A stretch of 13,724 nucleotides of DNA from Actinomycetota bacterium (lineage in GTDB: Bacteria > Actinomycetota > Thermoleophilia > Gaiellales > F1-60-MAGs149): the NCBI GenBank assembly GCA_947481755.1, contig CANKHS010000022.1, positions 1-13,724 on the forward strand. Reading direction: 5' to 3'. Positions within the stretch are counted from its first letter, which is position 1. Each line of letters starts with the position of its first letter. Below the pieces are notes generated by a model. The model worked only from the letters and a program-made list of their open reading frames with translations, was not told the DNA's origin and ran no database searches. Positions 13,007-13,724 of the stretch are shown piece by piece. The translations under genes were made by a program, and so were the position numbers.

Positions 13007-13724
13007 ATGGAAATCCTTAGCCTTGCACTCGACAACCTTGTTTCGCCGCCAGTCCTCGGGTTTGCGTTGGGGCTCGTTGCCGTACTGCTCGGTGGTGACC
13101 TACGTCTCCCGGACGCCGTCTACCAAGGCCTCTCGATGTACCTGCTGCTCGCGATCGGCATCAAGGGTGGCGTGGCCCTGAGGGCGTCAAACATCGGCGA
13201 CGTGGCACTGCCAATAGTGGCCGCAATCGGACTTGGATTGCTGATTCCGGTGCTCGCCTATCTCATCCTTCGTCGCATGACCCCACTGAGTGGACTGGAT
13301 CGCGGCGCGATCGCGGCGCACTACGGATCCACCTCGCTTGTCACGTTCACCGCTGCCCTAGTGTTTCTCGAGGCCTCCTCGGTCGCCGTCGAGGGCTTCT
13401 CCACCACGCTGCTCGCCGTGATGGAGATTCCGGGGATCGTTGTGGGGCTCCTACTCGCAGGGCGTGCCGCCAACCGGACGCTCTCCTGGGGCGCGTCGCT
13501 GCACGAGATTCTCGTGGGCAAATCCATCCTGCTGCTCGTCGGAGGACTCGTGCTCGGGGCACTCACCGGTGCCGCGGGATACGCGCGGGTCGAACCTTTT
13601 TTTGGCGCGCTGTTCGTAGGTATCCTCACCCTCTTCCTCGTGGAACTCGGCACTCTCGCGGGACGCCGCCTTCCCGATCTTCGACAGGCTGGGATCGGCC
13701 TGCCCCTGTTCGCGCTGCTCTTCC
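13007..13724 (+). CDS. sbtA: SbtA-type sodium-dependent bicarbonate permease, N-terminal part
   Basis: Membrane symporter importing bicarbonate with sodium. 239 residues are in the window and the frame runs off the right edge. The sequence shows the family pattern: N-terminal PPVLGFALGLVAVLLGGDLRL (about 14-34), then VYQGLSMYLLLAIGIKGGVAL (38-58), the highly conserved GAIAAHYGSTSLVTFTAAL (100-118), FLEA, the MEIPGIVVGLLLAG segment (139-152), and the helix of the second half starting near GKSILLLVGGLVLGALTG (171-188). These are the marks of the SbtA (DUF897) family, described in cyanobacteria and present in many other bacteria. ATG 13007 is supported by the promoter immediately upstream. An SbtB-like PII regulator is often encoded next to it but would lie beyond the edge. 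The symbol is given by family; substrate specificity outside cyanobacteria is less certain. Confidence 0.88.
   Translation, partial: MEILSLALDNLVSPPVLGFALGLVAVLLGGDLRLPDAVYQGLSMYLLLAIGIKGGVALRASNIGDVALPIVAAIGLGLLIPVLAYLILRRMTPLSGLDRGAIAAHYGSTSLVTFTAALVFLEASSVAVEGFSTTLLAVMEIPGIVVGLLLAGRAANRTLSWGASLHEILVGKSILLLVGGLVLGALTGAAGYARVEPFFGALFVGILTLFLVELGTLAGRRLPDLRQAGIGLPLFALLF

Noticed and set aside
1..13724. CRISPR arrays, tRNA or rRNA genes, insertion sequences
   Set aside because: I saw no regularly spaced repeats, cloverleaf-like or rRNA-like stretches, transposase motifs or terminal inverted repeats.

Overview
The window is GC-rich, densely coded bacterial DNA with mostly very short or overlapping gene junctions. 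Two things fit an actinobacterial-type lineage (Thermoleophilia or Rubrobacteria-like) or a planktonic Chloroflexota lineage. One is the gene order leuS-comEA-comEC-holA. The other is start sites with a TANNNT -10 hexamer six bases ahead of the initiation codon, the usual layout of leaderless transcripts. I cannot fix the taxon from the sequence alone.

Layout. On the minus strand from 4748 down to 1 lies a housekeeping and competence block: leuS (leucyl-tRNA synthetase), comEA (DNA receptor), comEC (DNA channel without the usual C-terminal metallo-beta-lactamase domain) and the first codons of holA (DNA polymerase III delta). Divergent from leuS, at 4896-5603 on plus, is a microbial rhodopsin. 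It resembles haloarchaeal bacteriorhodopsin more than proteorhodopsin. It keeps the Schiff-base lysine, counterions and proton-release glutamates, but has glycine at the proton-donor position. A perfect 19-bp hairpin separates it from a convergent two-gene operon at 7928-5656: an aminoglycoside/choline-kinase-fold phosphotransferase coupled by a 4-base overlap to an enolase-family protein. That enolase has two changed active-site residues.

From 7950 to 11399 on plus is a four-gene operon of ABC ATPase, permease, ATPase and permease, every junction a 4-base ATGA overlap. It looks like an export or ABC-2 type system of unknown substrate. Next come a Tat-exported Dyp-type haem peroxidase with an unusual basic tail (11545-12954) and, under its own strong promoter, the start of an SbtA-type sodium-dependent bicarbonate permease (13007 to the window edge).

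How the parts may work together. leuS and the com genes are ordinary. The accessory content (light-driven proton pump, sodium/bicarbonate symporter, secreted peroxidase) suits an aerobic, sunlit-water photoheterotroph that uses light energy partly for anaplerotic carbon uptake; this is inference. The least explained unit is the kinase plus enolase-like pair, which could form a short phosphorylation-dehydration pathway distinct from glycolysis.
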